Below are positions 51,648-61,550 of a stretch of DNA of 64,000 nucleotides, one piece after another. This DNA is from Candidatus Rhodoferax odensensis (GTDB taxonomy: Bacteria; Pseudomonadota; Gammaproteobacteria; Burkholderiales; Burkholderiaceae_C), in the NCBI GenBank assembly GCA_016718405.1, contig JADKDJ010000004.1, positions 1 to 64,000 on the forward strand, in the 5' to 3' direction. The translations under genes were made by a program, and so were the position numbers. The notes beneath the pieces were generated by a model that did not search any database, had not been told where the DNA came from, and saw nothing but the letters and a program-made list of their open reading frames with translations. Position 1 is the first letter of the stretch. The number at the start of each line of letters is the position of its first letter.

Positions 51648-54600
51648 ATGCACCAGCCGCCCCCAGAGTCCTCGCGTCCCCACGTATGGGCCCGCCTTGC
51701 ACAGGCCGCACTGTGGATCATGGTCGCCGTCTGGCTGGTATTCGGGCTGGCTTGGGGCGCCCTGCACTGGTTCATTGTGCCGCGAATCAGCGATTTCCGC
51801 CCGCAGTTGGAAGTTCGGGCCTCCGCCGTTCTTGGTGTGAAGGTGCGCATTGATGCCATCACGGCCCAGTCCAACGGCATGATTCCGTCGTTTGAACTGC
51901 TTGGTGTGAGGTTGTTTGACGCGCAGGGTCGTGAGTCGCTGCACCTGCCGCGCGTGTTGGCGGCCTTGTCGCCGCGCTCGCTGTGGAACCTCGGGTTCGA
52001 ACAACTCTACATTGACCGGCCCGAACTGCGCATCCGCCGTGCGATCGACGGCCGGATCTTTGTGGCAGGACTGGACTCCTCGGCGAACGCAGGCGCAGAC
52101 AGCGGCGCGGCTGATTGGTTGTTCTCGCAGGCTGAGTTCGTTATCCACGAGGGAACGGTCCAGTGGACCGATGAGAAGCGCGCGCTGCCGCCATTGGCTT
52201 TGCAGCAGGTCAATCTGGTGCTGCGCAACCGTTTGCGCCAACACAGTGCTCGATTGGATGCCACGCCACCGCCCCAGTGGGGCGAGCGGTTCAGCCTTCG
52301 CGCCTTGCTGCGCCAGCCCCTGTTGTCGACCAACAGCGCCCAGTGGCGTCAGTGGGATGGACAGGTGTATGCCCTGTTTGATCACGTTGACCTGTCCGAG
52401 TTGCGTCGATATGCGGACCTGGGAGTGCAACTGGCGCAAGGCCGCGGCGCCCTGCGGGCGTGGGTCGATATCCAACGCGGGCAGTTTCAGGGGGTAACGG
52501 CGGATGTGGCCCTGCAGTCCGTCGATGTCACGCTGGCGGCAGACTTGCAGCCAATGGCCCTGCGTTCGGTGTCGGGGCGCCTAGCGGGGCAGCTGCTGGC
52601 GCGCGGGTTCGAGTTCTCCACCGAGGCGTTGCAATTTCAGACCGGGGACGGTCTGCGCTGGCCCAGTGGCAACGTGCGCGTGAGACACCAGAGTGCCGAG
52701 GGCCGGACAGCCGCCAAGGGCGAACTCAGCGCCGACCGTCTTGATTTGGCCGCCCTGTCTCAAATTGCCAATCGGTTGCCGTTCGATCCGGCCTCACGCC
52801 ACCAGTTGCAGACTTTGGTTCCCAAGGGCCTGGTGGAGCGCCTGCGGGTGAGCTGGCAGGGCACGGCGCAGGCGCTCACCAAGTACCAGGCCACGGGACG
52901 CGTGGAGCGATTCGAACTGGCGTCGCGCCCGGTCCCACCAAAGGGCGCGGCCAGCGCCGCGGCGGGCACTCCACTGGTGGGCGTGCCTGGTGTTGCTGGG
53001 GTCAGCTTGGACTTTGACTTCTCTCAAGCCGGCGGCCAGGCGAGCGTCACGATGCAGGACGGCGTGATCGACTTACCGGGCGTGTTCGAAGACCCACGCG
53101 TAGCGGTCGCGCAACTTGCCGCCGAGGTGAAGTGGCAAATGCTCGATGAGCGCGTCGCGGTGCAGGTTTCCAACTTCAAGTTCAGCAACGCCGACGCTCA
53201 GGGTGAGGCGCAGATCAAGTGGGAAACCGCCGATCCAGGCCGCTCGGGCTCGCGCTCGCGCTTCCCCGGTGTGCTGGATTTGCAGGCTACGCTGAGCCGG
53301 GCCGACGGCTCCAAAGTGCACCGCTACCTACCGCTGGTGATCCCCGCCTCGGCGCGGCATTACGTGCGCGACTCGATCGTTTCGGCGGTGGCAACCGGCG
53401 CACGTTTCAAGGTCAAGGGTGACCTCTACGACATGCCGTTCAATGACCCCAAGCTGGGCGAATTCAGGATCTCGGCCAATATCCAAAATGCGACCTTCGC
53501 CTACGTGCCGCGCAGCCTGCAGCCGCCGCAGAGCTTGCCGTGGCCGGCGGTGACCAACATGAGCGGGGAGCTGGTGGTCGAGCGCACGCGGCTGCAGGTT
53601 AACCAGGCGCGTGCGCAGCTCGGTGGTCGCTCGGCCCTGCAGGTCAGCAAAGCCACCGGCTTGATCGCCACCTTGGACGACAACCCCACGGTGGTGGTCG
53701 AACTTGAGGCGAAGGGCCCAATGGCTGACATGCTGGGTTATGTCAAAGGTTCTCCGGTGGCGTCGATGATCGGGCCAGCCCTGGACCAGGCAACGGGCAC
53801 TGGCAAGGCGGATTTGCGGTTGAAGTTGAACCTGCCCTTGGCGGCAATTGAGAAGTCCGGCGTCCAAGGCAGCGTGACGCTCAATGACAACGACTTGCAG
53901 TTCTCCGCGGACTCGCCACGCCTGACCAGGGCACGTGGTGTGGTCAACTTCTCCGAGGTCGGCTTCAGCCTGAGCGCGGCACAGGCACGCATGCTGGGCG
54001 GCGACATGCGACTCGAAGGCGGTACCGTGCAAACCGGCACAGCCAATGGGGGCAGTGGCGCCACTTCGGCGCCGATCATCGTGTTGCGCGCCGAAGGCGG
54101 CGTGACTGCCGAGGGTCTGCGGCAAGCCAAGGAGTTGAGTTTTCTGGCGCGCTTGGCGCCGCATGCCAGTGGCAGTACCAGCTACGCGGCAACGCTGGCG
54201 TTTCGGCGCGGGCTGCCCGAGCTGAAGGTGACCACCAATCTGCAGGGGATGGCTCTGAGCCTGCCCGCACCCATGGCCAAGTCTGCCCAGGCGCTGTTGC
54301 CCGTCAAGTTCGAGAATGCCCTGCTGCGCGAGTCGCAGCTGGCCAGCGCCGATGACAGCGCGCCGTTGCGCGATCAGCTCACGCTGGAGCTGGGGCGCAT
54401 TGGCTCAGTGACCTACCTGCGCGAGCACGCGGCGGACCACACCAAGGTATTGCGCGGGGCGATTGGCCTTGGGCTGTCGCCGGACGAATCGGTTGGCATG
54501 CCCGGCGAGGGGGTTGCGGCCAACATCAACCTCAATGGGGTGGACCTCGATGCGTGGAGCCGCGTACTCTCGCAGGCTGCGGGTGCGGATCTGAGTGGCA

Positions 54601-55874
54601 GCGCCGCGCCCGGGGTAAGCCCTGCTGCCACGGCTCCCGGTGGCGTTGGCCAGCTCGGCGCCAGTGAGGCGCTGGGCTATCTGCCCACCGTGATGGCGAT
54701 TCGTGCGGCCGAATTGACCGTGGGTCAGCGCAAGCTGCACAACGTGGTCGCAGGCGGTGCGCGGGACGGCTTGCTCTGGCGGGCAAATCTGGATGCCGCC
54801 GAGCTCAATGGTTACCTGGAGTATCGCCAACCCTCTGGCAGCAGCCAAGGGCTTGTCTTTGCCCGCCTGGCGCGCTTGAAGCTCGCACCGAGCACGGCGA
54901 CGGAGGTTGAAACGCTGCTTGACGAGCAGCCCGCAACCATTCCCGCGCTGGACATCGTGGTGGACGACTTCGAGTTGCGCGGCAAACGGCTCGGCCGCAT
55001 CGAGATTGATGCCACCAATCGCGGCGCCGGGCTGTCGCGACGCGAGGCCGGAGCGCGCGAGTGGCGCCTGAACAAGTTCAATGTGGTGATGCCTGAGGCG
55101 AGTTTGTCGGCCAGCGGCAATTGGGCCAGCATCAACGCGCAAGCCGCCGCTGGCGAGTCTGCCCTGCCTGGCAACCACGGCGAGCGTCGGCGCACGGTGT
55201 TGAATTTCAAGCTCGACATCGCGGACGCCGGTCAACTATTGACGCGCTTGGGCATGAAGGACGTGGTACGCCGGGGTAAAGGCAAGATGGAGGGGCAGGT
55301 GGCGTGGATAGGCTCGCCAATCACGGTTGACTACCCCTCGATGAGCGGGAGTTTTGTCGTCAACGTCGAAAACGGTCAATTTCTCAAACAGGATCCGGGG
55401 CTGGCCAAACTGCTGGGTGTGTTGAGTCTGCAATCCCTGCCGCGGCGCCTGACTCTGGACTTTCGCGATGTCTTCAGCGAAGGGTTTGCCTTCGACTTCT
55501 TCCGGGGCGACGTGATGATCGAGCAGGGCATTGCCAAGACCAACAACCTGCAGATGAAAGGCGTCAACGCCGCCGTGCTGATGGATGGCCGCGCCGACAT
55601 TGCCAAGGAGACTCAGGACATCCGGGTCGTTGTGGTGCCCGAGATCAACGCGGGCACCGCATCCCTGATTGCTACCGCGATCAACCCGGCGATCGGACTG
55701 GGGACCTTTCTGGCGCAGATGTTTCTGCGCAAACCCCTGATCGAGGCGGCGACTCAGGAGTTTCATGTGGATGGGAAGTGGGACGATCCGCGCATTGCCA
55801 AGGTCGATCGCCGCAACGCGGCAGCCAGGGCCTCCGCGGTTGAAGCGCCGAACTCCACCGAGGTTGCCAAGTGA
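51648..55874 (+). CDS. yhdP: YhdP-family AsmA-like envelope protein
   Basis: From ATG 51648, 1408 residues, typical for the family. N-terminal membrane anchor (about 17-42, AALWIMVAVWLVFGLAWGAL), then a very long beta-rich region of the DUF3971/AsmA type, ending with FRDVFSEGFAFDFFRGDVMI, IRVVVVPEINAGTASLIATA and INPAIGLGTFLAQMF. YhdP is a bridge-like protein thought to carry phospholipid between inner and outer membranes. A Pro/Ala/Lys tail follows. Its stop overlaps the GTG start of the nitrilase gene. Confidence 0.93.
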   Translation: MHQPPPESSRPHVWARLAQAALWIMVAVWLVFGLAWGALHWFIVPRISDFRPQLEVRASAVLGVKVRIDAITAQSNGMIPSFELLGVRLFDAQGRESLHLPRVLAALSPRSLWNLGFEQLYIDRPELRIRRAIDGRIFVAGLDSSANAGADSGAADWLFSQAEFVIHEGTVQWTDEKRALPPLALQQVNLVLRNRLRQHSARLDATPPPQWGERFSLRALLRQPLLSTNSAQWRQWDGQVYALFDHVDLSELRRYADLGVQLAQGRGALRAWVDIQRGQFQGVTADVALQSVDVTLAADLQPMALRSVSGRLAGQLLARGFEFSTEALQFQTGDGLRWPSGNVRVRHQSAEGRTAAKGELSADRLDLAALSQIANRLPFDPASRHQLQTLVPKGLVERLRVSWQGTAQALTKYQATGRVERFELASRPVPPKGAASAAAGTPLVGVPGVAGVSLDFDFSQAGGQASVTMQDGVIDLPGVFEDPRVAVAQLAAEVKWQMLDERVAVQVSNFKFSNADAQGEAQIKWETADPGRSGSRSRFPGVLDLQATLSRADGSKVHRYLPLVIPASARHYVRDSIVSAVATGARFKVKGDLYDMPFNDPKLGEFRISANIQNATFAYVPRSLQPPQSLPWPAVTNMSGELVVERTRLQVNQARAQLGGRSALQVSKATGLIATLDDNPTVVVELEAKGPMADMLGYVKGSPVASMIGPALDQATGTGKADLRLKLNLPLAAIEKSGVQGSVTLNDNDLQFSADSPRLTRARGVVNFSEVGFSLSAAQARMLGGDMRLEGGTVQTGTANGGSGATSAPIIVLRAEGGVTAEGLRQAKELSFLARLAPHASGSTSYAATLAFRRGLPELKVTTNLQGMALSLPAPMAKSAQALLPVKFENALLRESQLASADDSAPLRDQLTLELGRIGSVTYLREHAADHTKVLRGAIGLGLSPDESVGMPGEGVAANINLNGVDLDAWSRVLSQAAGADLSGSAAPGVSPAATAPGGVGQLGASEALGYLPTVMAIRAAELTVGQRKLHNVVAGGARDGLLWRANLDAAELNGYLEYRQPSGSSQGLVFARLARLKLAPSTATEVETLLDEQPATIPALDIVVDDFELRGKRLGRIEIDATNRGAGLSRREAGAREWRLNKFNVVMPEASLSASGNWASINAQAAAGESALPGNHGERRRTVLNFKLDIADAGQLLTRLGMKDVVRRGKGKMEGQVAWIGSPITVDYPSMSGSFVVNVENGQFLKQDPGLAKLLGVLSLQSLPRRLTLDFRDVFSEGFAFDFFRGDVMIEQGIAKTNNLQMKGVNAAVLMDGRADIAKETQDIRVVVVPEINAGTASLIATAINPAIGLGTFLAQMFLRKPLIEAATQEFHVDGKWDDPRIAKVDRRNAAARASAVEAPNSTEVAK

Positions 55875-56704
55875 GAGTGGCTGCATTGCAAATGGTCTCG
55901 GGCGTGGCGCTGCAGGCCAATCTTGAGGTGGCCGATGATTTGCTGCGCCAGGCCGCGGGTCAAGGCGCTGAGTTGGCGCTTCTGCCCGAGTACTTTTGCC
56001 TGATGGGACGGCATGATACGGACAAACTGGCGATTCGCGAGCCGTTTGGCGCCGGACCGATCCAGCACTTCTTGGCCGAACGCGCGCGCGAGTTGGGTAT
56101 ATGGCTGGTGGCTGGCACGCTGCCGCTGGACCTTGGACCAGACACGTCGATGCACGGGCAGCCGCGGGTCTACAACAGCTCGCTGGTCTATTCCAGCACC
56201 GGCCAATGCGTGGCGCGCTATGACAAGATTCACTTGTTTCGGTTTCGCCACGGCGCCGAGAGTTACGACGAGTCGCTTGTGCTGTGCGCCGGTCGCCAGC
56301 CGGTCCAGTTTGCCCTGCCCTCGCGTGACGGTCACACTTGGCGTATTGGTCTTAGCGTCTGCTATGACCTGCGATTTGCCGAGTTGTACCGAGCCTATGC
56401 AGCCGCGGGAGCGGATCTGCTTCTGGTTCCGAGTGCCTTCACGCACACCACTGGCGAGCCGCATTGGGAAGTTTTGCTGCGAGCACGTGCGATCGAAAAT
56501 CTGGCCTATGTGGCGGCTGCGGCACAAGGTGGCCTGCATGACAACGGCCGACGTACATGGGGGCACTCGATGCTGGTCGATCCCTGGGGCACCGTATTGG
56601 CTCAGCAGGCGCAAGACGCGGGCGTGGTGGTGGCTGAGCTTGACATCGAGCGACTCAACACGCTGCGCGGCCAGCTACCCGCCCTGTCCCACCGCGTGAT
56701 GTAG
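55871..56704 (+). CDS. Nitrilase-family amidohydrolase (deaminated glutathione amidase-like)
   Basis: 277 residues from GTG 55871, overlapping the yhdP stop by four bases. Catalytic triad Glu40 (ALLPEYF), Lys119 (YDKIHLF) and Cys164 (LSVCYDLRFAELYR) is complete. The RVYNSSLVYSSTG stretch and the Cys motif place it near Nit1/YbeM proteins that hydrolyse deaminated glutathione, a metabolite-repair role. Adjacent to yhdP in many betaproteobacteria. Confidence 0.88.
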   Translation: MRVAALQMVSGVALQANLEVADDLLRQAAGQGAELALLPEYFCLMGRHDTDKLAIREPFGAGPIQHFLAERARELGIWLVAGTLPLDLGPDTSMHGQPRVYNSSLVYSSTGQCVARYDKIHLFRFRHGAESYDESLVLCAGRQPVQFALPSRDGHTWRIGLSVCYDLRFAELYRAYAAAGADLLLVPSAFTHTTGEPHWEVLLRARAIENLAYVAAAAQGGLHDNGRRTWGHSMLVDPWGTVLAQQAQDAGVVVAELDIERLNTLRGQLPALSHRVM

Positions 56705-56714
56705 GGTTGGCACA

Positions 56715-58745
56715 GTGTCGACCGCTCTTGCCGCTTCGACTCTGCGCCGATTGCTGCTGTGGGCGGCACTGGTATTGCTGGTCCTTGCCTTGCTGGCGAT
56801 GTTGGTGTGGCTGGCCGGACGCTACGAGATCAGCCAGATTCAAAGTCGGCTCGAGCGTGACGCCACCGACACCGTGACCGATCTGCAGGCCACGTTCGCG
56901 CGCAACGCGCAAAGCCTGTTGGGCTTGCCAAACGATGAGGCCCGCGCTGGCACATGGGCAGATGAGGCGCGCGCCATGTTGCGCCAGCGCCGCGAACTCG
57001 TTCGCATCGAGCGGCGTGACAACGCCATGCATCTGCTTGACCATGTTGATACGCCTTATCGCCAGCCCGTTTTCGATGGCATTGGCCACGAAGTGGCGCA
57101 GACCGAGGCGGCGCAGGCCTGCGCGACGGCGCGTCGCAGCAGCGGCCCGGTCTATACCAGCAGCTTCTTTGCGCCATCGCTCGATGGCTTGGGTGTGGAA
57201 GTCATGAGCCTGTGTGTTCCCCTCGAAGCTGCAGGTAAGCCCAGCGGTTACGTGGTGGCCAGCTACTCGCTGCATGAGGTGCTCAACGGTTTGCCCGCGG
57301 GGCCACAGACCCGTGGCCACGAACTGGCGTTCACGGAGGGTGATGGCACACGATTGGCCATGCGAGTTTCGCCCAGGCGCGGCAACCGCGTCTTCACGGC
57401 GCAGCACTTGTTGGATCTGCCCGGCACCACATTGGTGTTACGCCTGGACAGCTGGCGCGGTACACCCGACCTGTTCCCCAATGTTCTGACGGCACTGGTG
57501 GCGGCAATGTCAATCGGACTGCTGTCGGTGATGGCCTTGCTGGGCAGGGATGCGCGACGACGCCTGAAGGCCGAGCGTGACCTGGCCGATGCGTTGGCGT
57601 TTCGCAAGGCCATGGAAGACTCGCTGGTAACCGGTTTGCGCGCGCGCGACCTGCAAGGGCGCATTACTTACGTCAATCCGGCTTTTTGCCTGATGGTCGG
57701 TTTCTCCCCCGAAGAGTTGCTGGGCCACGGTATCCCGGCTCCCTATTGGCCACCTGAATTTGTCGGGGAGTATCAGCAACGTCAGGCCATTCGCATGGCT
57801 GGCAACCTGCCGCCGCGCGAGGGCTACGAGTCGGTCTTCATGCGCAAGGACGGCACGCGCTTTCCAGTGCTCATCATCGAAGCGCCCTTGATCAACGCCC
57901 AGGGCCGCCAGACCGGCTGGATGAGTGCCTTTCTGGACATCAGCGAGCAGCGCCGCATTGAAGAGCTGTCGCGCACCAGTCAGGACCGACTGCAGGCCAC
58001 TGCGCGCCTGGCCACGGTGGGCGAGATGGCATCGCTCCTGAGCCATGAGTTGAACCAGCCTCTGGCGGCGATATCGAGTTACGCCACGGGCTCACTCAAT
58101 CTGCTCAATCAGACCGACTCGACCGTGCTGGATTTGTCGGCCGACATGGCGCTGGCGATGCAACGCATTGCCCAGCAGGCCGAGCGCGCGGGCAAGGTCA
58201 TCAAGAGCGTGCACGACTTCGTGCGCCGACGCGACCAGGCGCGCGCGCCGATTGCGCCACGGGCCCTGCTTGACGATATCCTCCCGCTGGTCAACTTGCA
58301 GGCGCGCAAATTGTCAGTTCGCGTCGAGATCGTGGTGGAGTCGGATCTCCCGCCCGTCCACTGCGATGGCACGATGGTCGAGCAGGTTTTGCTCAACCTG
58401 GCACGCAACGCCATGCAAGCGATGGATCATGACGCGATCACGGACCGCTTGCTGCGCATACAGGTTGATCGCGTGCGCGGCGCCGGCGCTGCGCACTGGA
58501 TCGAGTTCCGGGTGACCGATCAGGGACGTGGCATCGCACCGACGGTGCAGCAACAGCTGTTTACCCCCTTCTTCACCACCAAAGACGAGGGCATGGGCCT
58601 GGGCCTGAGTCTGTGCCGCACCGTCGTCGAGCAGCACGGTGGTGCGCTGGTGTTCGAGCCCAACCTGCCGCAGGGTACGGTCTTCACATTCACGCTGCCG
58701 GTGGCGCGGCATGAAGCGTGTGTGGATGCGTCTGTCGCCGCCTAG
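56715..58745 (+). CDS. PAS-containing membrane sensor histidine kinase (FixL/DctB-like)
   Basis: 676 residues from GTG 56715. Membrane segment about 12-35; periplasmic sensor region of about 220 residues with a Cys (QACATARRSSGPVYTSSFFA) and DSWRGTPDLF; second segment about 258-276; PAS domain (about 290-410: YVNPAFCLMVGFSPEELLGH, ISEQRRIEE); H-box MASLLSHELNQPLAAISSYA (His about 443); ATPase motifs LLNLARNAMQAM, DQGRGIAP and GMGLGLSLCR. The HELNQPL type pairs with FixJ-like regulators, and one follows 9 bp later. Ligand unknown; no haem His is evident in the PAS domain. Confidence 0.88.
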   Translation: MSTALAASTLRRLLLWAALVLLVLALLAMLVWLAGRYEISQIQSRLERDATDTVTDLQATFARNAQSLLGLPNDEARAGTWADEARAMLRQRRELVRIERRDNAMHLLDHVDTPYRQPVFDGIGHEVAQTEAAQACATARRSSGPVYTSSFFAPSLDGLGVEVMSLCVPLEAAGKPSGYVVASYSLHEVLNGLPAGPQTRGHELAFTEGDGTRLAMRVSPRRGNRVFTAQHLLDLPGTTLVLRLDSWRGTPDLFPNVLTALVAAMSIGLLSVMALLGRDARRRLKAERDLADALAFRKAMEDSLVTGLRARDLQGRITYVNPAFCLMVGFSPEELLGHGIPAPYWPPEFVGEYQQRQAIRMAGNLPPREGYESVFMRKDGTRFPVLIIEAPLINAQGRQTGWMSAFLDISEQRRIEELSRTSQDRLQATARLATVGEMASLLSHELNQPLAAISSYATGSLNLLNQTDSTVLDLSADMALAMQRIAQQAERAGKVIKSVHDFVRRRDQARAPIAPRALLDDILPLVNLQARKLSVRVEIVVESDLPPVHCDGTMVEQVLLNLARNAMQAMDHDAITDRLLRIQVDRVRGAGAAHWIEFRVTDQGRGIAPTVQQQLFTPFFTTKDEGMGLGLSLCRTVVEQHGGALVFEPNLPQGTVFTFTLPVARHEACVDASVAA

Positions 58746-58754
58746 AATGACGCC

Positions 58755-59378
58755 ATGCAACCTGTGCAAGACGCTGTGGTGTACGTGGTCGACGACGACG
58801 CGGGTGTGCGCGATGCGCTGGCCTGGCTGTTGCGTTCGCGCCGCTTGACCAGTGAGGTGTTCGATCGCGCCGAGGCGTTGCAGGCTGTGCTCTCGCGGTC
58901 GCCGCCGATTCAAGCCTGCTGCCTGTTGCTTGACGTGCGTATGCCGGGTATGAGCGGTCTGGCCTTGTTTGATTGGCTGGTGCATACAGGCCAACACCAC
59001 GCCATGCCGGTGATCTTTTTGACGGGACACGCTGATGTGCCCACCGCGGTCGACGCGGTCAAGCGCGGCGCCTTTGATTTTTGCGAAAAGCCTTTTTCCG
59101 ACAATGCCCTGGTGGACCGTATCGAGCAGGCATTGGCGCAGTCCCAGTCGGTCATGGGGGCGCGCAGCGAGCAGGCTCTGCTGCGCCAACGCCTGTCCGA
59201 GCTGACTGAACGTGAGCGCGATGTGATGCAGTTGGTGGTGGAGGGCTTGCCCAACAAGTTGATTGCCGATCAGCTTGACATCAGCGTGCGCACGGTGGAG
59301 GTTCACCGCGCTCGTGTGTTTGACAAAATGGCCGTCAAGTCAGCCGTGGAGTTGACCAACGCGCTACGAAATATGTAG
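58755..59378 (+). CDS. FixJ-family response regulator
   Basis: 207 residues. REC: DDD at 13-15, Asp60 (LLLDVRMPGMSGL), FLTGHADVPTAVDAVKRGAF, FCEKPFSD; LuxR-type helix-turn-helix at the C-terminus (LTERERDVMQLVVEGLPNKL, LDISVRTVEVHRARVFDKM). Regulates transcription under control of the kinase at 56715. Targets unknown. Confidence 0.93.
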   Translation: MQPVQDAVVYVVDDDAGVRDALAWLLRSRRLTSEVFDRAEALQAVLSRSPPIQACCLLLDVRMPGMSGLALFDWLVHTGQHHAMPVIFLTGHADVPTAVDAVKRGAFDFCEKPFSDNALVDRIEQALAQSQSVMGARSEQALLRQRLSELTERERDVMQLVVEGLPNKLIADQLDISVRTVEVHRARVFDKMAVKSAVELTNALRNM

Positions 59379-59412
59379 CGCACTAAGATCATTTGGTATG
59401 TTGCGCAGGCTG

Positions 59413-59586
59413 TCAGCCGTGCTCACCGGGTTTTCCCGTGGCAGGGCGTGTGTTCGCCTGCGGCGCTGGCGGCGCGGCCATGTGGTTTGGCCGCTCGCCC
59501 TTGGGTCGGCCCGCGAACATGGTCCACCACACGATTAGCAGCAGCAGCACCAGCGCGCCCAAGGCTTCAAGCAGAATCAGCACCAT
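59413..59586 (-). CDS. 57-residue single-span membrane protein
   Basis: ATG 59586 has AGGAG seven bases upstream. Residues 2-24 form one hydrophobic helix (VLILLEALGALVLLLLIVWW), followed by a Pro/Ala/Lys tail (GRPKGERPNHMAAPPAPQAN) and a short end. Its start codon and the ATG of mltA on the other strand share the same CATG. Small single-span proteins beside mltA are plausible but I know no family. Real status rests on the ribosome site. Confidence 0.5.
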   Translation of the reverse strand: MVLILLEALGALVLLLLIVWWTMFAGRPKGERPNHMAAPPAPQANTRPATGKPGEHG

Positions 59587-60718
59587 GAAACGACTCCTGT
59601 GCAATGTGGTCTGTGGCGCGATTGTAGGAACACTGGCCGCCTGTGGCAGCCTGCCGCTGCCTTACCCTGTTCCCGCCACCACGGCGGGCGCCACGCCACC
59701 AGGACGCCTCACATCGGTGCCGCCCGCGTTGCAGCAAGGGCGCAGCCGTTGGGTGGCGGTACCGTGGAGCGAGTTGCCTGGCGTCGAGCAAGACAGTTTG
59801 CACGAAGCCTGGAATGCCTGGCTTAAGAGCTGCGAGCGGCCGGCACCTGCCTTGGCCGCCTTGTGCCCTGAGGTGCGCCGTTTGAGCATTGGCAGCGCAC
59901 CGGAGCAATTGGCCTGGTTGACCACGCGCTTGCAGCCCTATCGGGTGGAGGCACTCGGCGACGACGGCCCGGGCTTGTTGACCGCCTATTTCGAGCCGGT
60001 GTTCGAAGCCTCGCGCCAGAGTCGTCCAGGCTTTGTCGTGCCGCTGTACCAGCCCCCTGCGGGTTTAGCCCAGCGCAAACCGTGGTACACCCGCCAGGAA
60101 ATCGACACGCTGCCGGCCGCGCAGGCGGCGCTTAAAGGACGCGAAATCGCGTTCCTGGCCGATCCGGTGGATGCGCTGATCCTGCAGATTCAGGGCTCTG
60201 GGCGGCTGCGCGTGACTGAACCCGACGGTCAGGTGCGCCTCTTGCGCGTGGCCTATGCCACCAACAACGAGCAGCCCTATAAGAGCGTGGGTCGCTGGTT
60301 GCTCGACCAAGGCGCGCTGCGCGATGCGTCCTGGCCCGGCATTCGCGCCTGGATCGCCCAGAACCCGCAGCGTGTGCAAGAGCTGTTGTGGAGCAACCCG
60401 CGCGTGGTGTTCTTTCGCGAGGAAGCCTTGTCCGAGCTGGACGCCGGCTTTGGCCCACGCGGCGCCCAGGGCGTGGCCCTGACGCCGGGGCGCTCGATCG
60501 CAGTGGATCCCACCAGCATTCCCTACGGCACGCCGGTGTGGTTGGCTTCCAGTGGGGCGGCTGCCAACCTGGAGCGTCTGGTGCTGGCGCAGGACACCGG
60601 CAGCGCCATTGTCGGCGCGGTGCGGGCCGATTACTTCGCTGGCTGGGGTGCGCAGGCCGGTGAGCTGGCCGGGCGGCTCAAGCAGCCGCTGCGGCTGTGG
60701 GTGTTGTGGCCGAAGTGA
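59585..60718 (+). CDS. mltA: Membrane-bound lytic murein transglycosylase A
   Basis: 377 residues from ATG 59585. Lipoprotein signal MKRLLCNVVCGAIVGTLAAC with lipobox LAAC; MltA domain (LLTAYFEPVFEASRQSRPGF, DALILQIQGSGRLRV, NNEQPYKSVGRWL) and a 3D domain at the C-terminus (GVALTPGRSIAVDPTSIPYG, LVLAQDTGSAIVGAVRADYF). It cleaves glycan strands with formation of anhydro-muropeptides, the substrate of AmpG (27066-28403). Weak ribosome site. Confidence 0.94.
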   Translation: MKRLLCNVVCGAIVGTLAACGSLPLPYPVPATTAGATPPGRLTSVPPALQQGRSRWVAVPWSELPGVEQDSLHEAWNAWLKSCERPAPALAALCPEVRRLSIGSAPEQLAWLTTRLQPYRVEALGDDGPGLLTAYFEPVFEASRQSRPGFVVPLYQPPAGLAQRKPWYTRQEIDTLPAAQAALKGREIAFLADPVDALILQIQGSGRLRVTEPDGQVRLLRVAYATNNEQPYKSVGRWLLDQGALRDASWPGIRAWIAQNPQRVQELLWSNPRVVFFREEALSELDAGFGPRGAQGVALTPGRSIAVDPTSIPYGTPVWLASSGAAANLERLVLAQDTGSAIVGAVRADYFAGWGAQAGELAGRLKQPLRLWVLWPK

Positions 60719-60846
60719 TGCAAACTGGCTGGCGGGGCCAACGTGCGACAGGCCTGCACACGCCACTGCGGACCGTTGCGCCGTGGTCGTTTGTGACGTG
60801 TCGCACGAGGGCGACGGGTCTGGAGCCTCGACCGCCGCGCAAGCAA

Positions 60847-61341
60847 TTAGTCTTTGCCCGGCGCCGAGCTCGCCAAGTGTTCCAGCGGCAGCGCGCTGCT
60901 GGCCTTGACTTCGCCCAGCGAAAAACTGGTGTGCAGGTCTTTCACGTTGGGCAGGTTGATGAGTACCGATCGCGCCAGGTGCGAAAACGAATCCAGATCG
61001 CGTGATACCACCTGCAACTCGAAGGTGCCCGCGCCACTGATGTAGTGGCAAGACACCACTTCCGGGATTTTGCGGATGGCCTCTTCCAACTCGCGCGTGA
61101 CATCGCCCGAGTTACGGTTGGCGTCCAGCCGCACAAAGGCCAACACACCCAGGCCGATCTTCTGGCGGTCGATCTCGGCGTGGTAACCCCTGATGAAGCC
61201 GGCTTCTTCCAGCGCGCGCACACGGCGCCAGCAGGGTGCCGCACTCAGGCCGATGCGGCTACTGAGTTCGGCGTTGCTGAGTCGCCCGTCGGTTTGCAGT
61301 TCTTGCAGAATGGCGAGGTCGAATTTGTCGAGAGTTTCCAT
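60847..61341 (-). CDS. Lrp/AsnC-family transcriptional regulator
   Basis: 164 residues. N-terminal HTH (LDKFDLAILQELQTDGRLSN, GLSAAPCWRRVRALEEAGFI) and RAM ligand-binding domain (EVVSCHYISGAGTFELQVVS). Divergent from the indolepyruvate oxidoreductase gene with about 210 bp between the starts, an arrangement in which such regulators usually control the neighbour in response to amino acids. A Ser/Ala tail ends the protein. Confidence 0.92.
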   Translation of the reverse strand: METLDKFDLAILQELQTDGRLSNAELSSRIGLSAAPCWRRVRALEEAGFIRGYHAEIDRQKIGLGVLAFVRLDANRNSGDVTRELEEAIRKIPEVVSCHYISGAGTFELQVVSRDLDSFSHLARSVLINLPNVKDLHTSFSLGEVKASSALPLEHLASSAPGKD

Positions 61342-61550
61342 ATTGATGACTTTTGAGAAAGATTATTGCGCAATCCGTCGCCTTTGCGGCAAACAACGCA
61401 AACACCTATCAGCTTGCTGGACATACACTTTGCCATCCCGAGAATTCGCCCGCTTACGTACACAATCCCACGAAGGTGGTGTGCGCGCCAGGCACCCCCT
61501 GCTCGCCGCGCACGCGGCGATCCCCGCACCTTTGCTGGAGACCCAACGCC

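Noticed and set aside
51621..52475. GlnE extended by about 285 residues at its N-terminus
   Set aside because: The extension is antisense to the start of yhdP, has no GlnE resemblance, and ATG 51620 gives the usual GlnE length.
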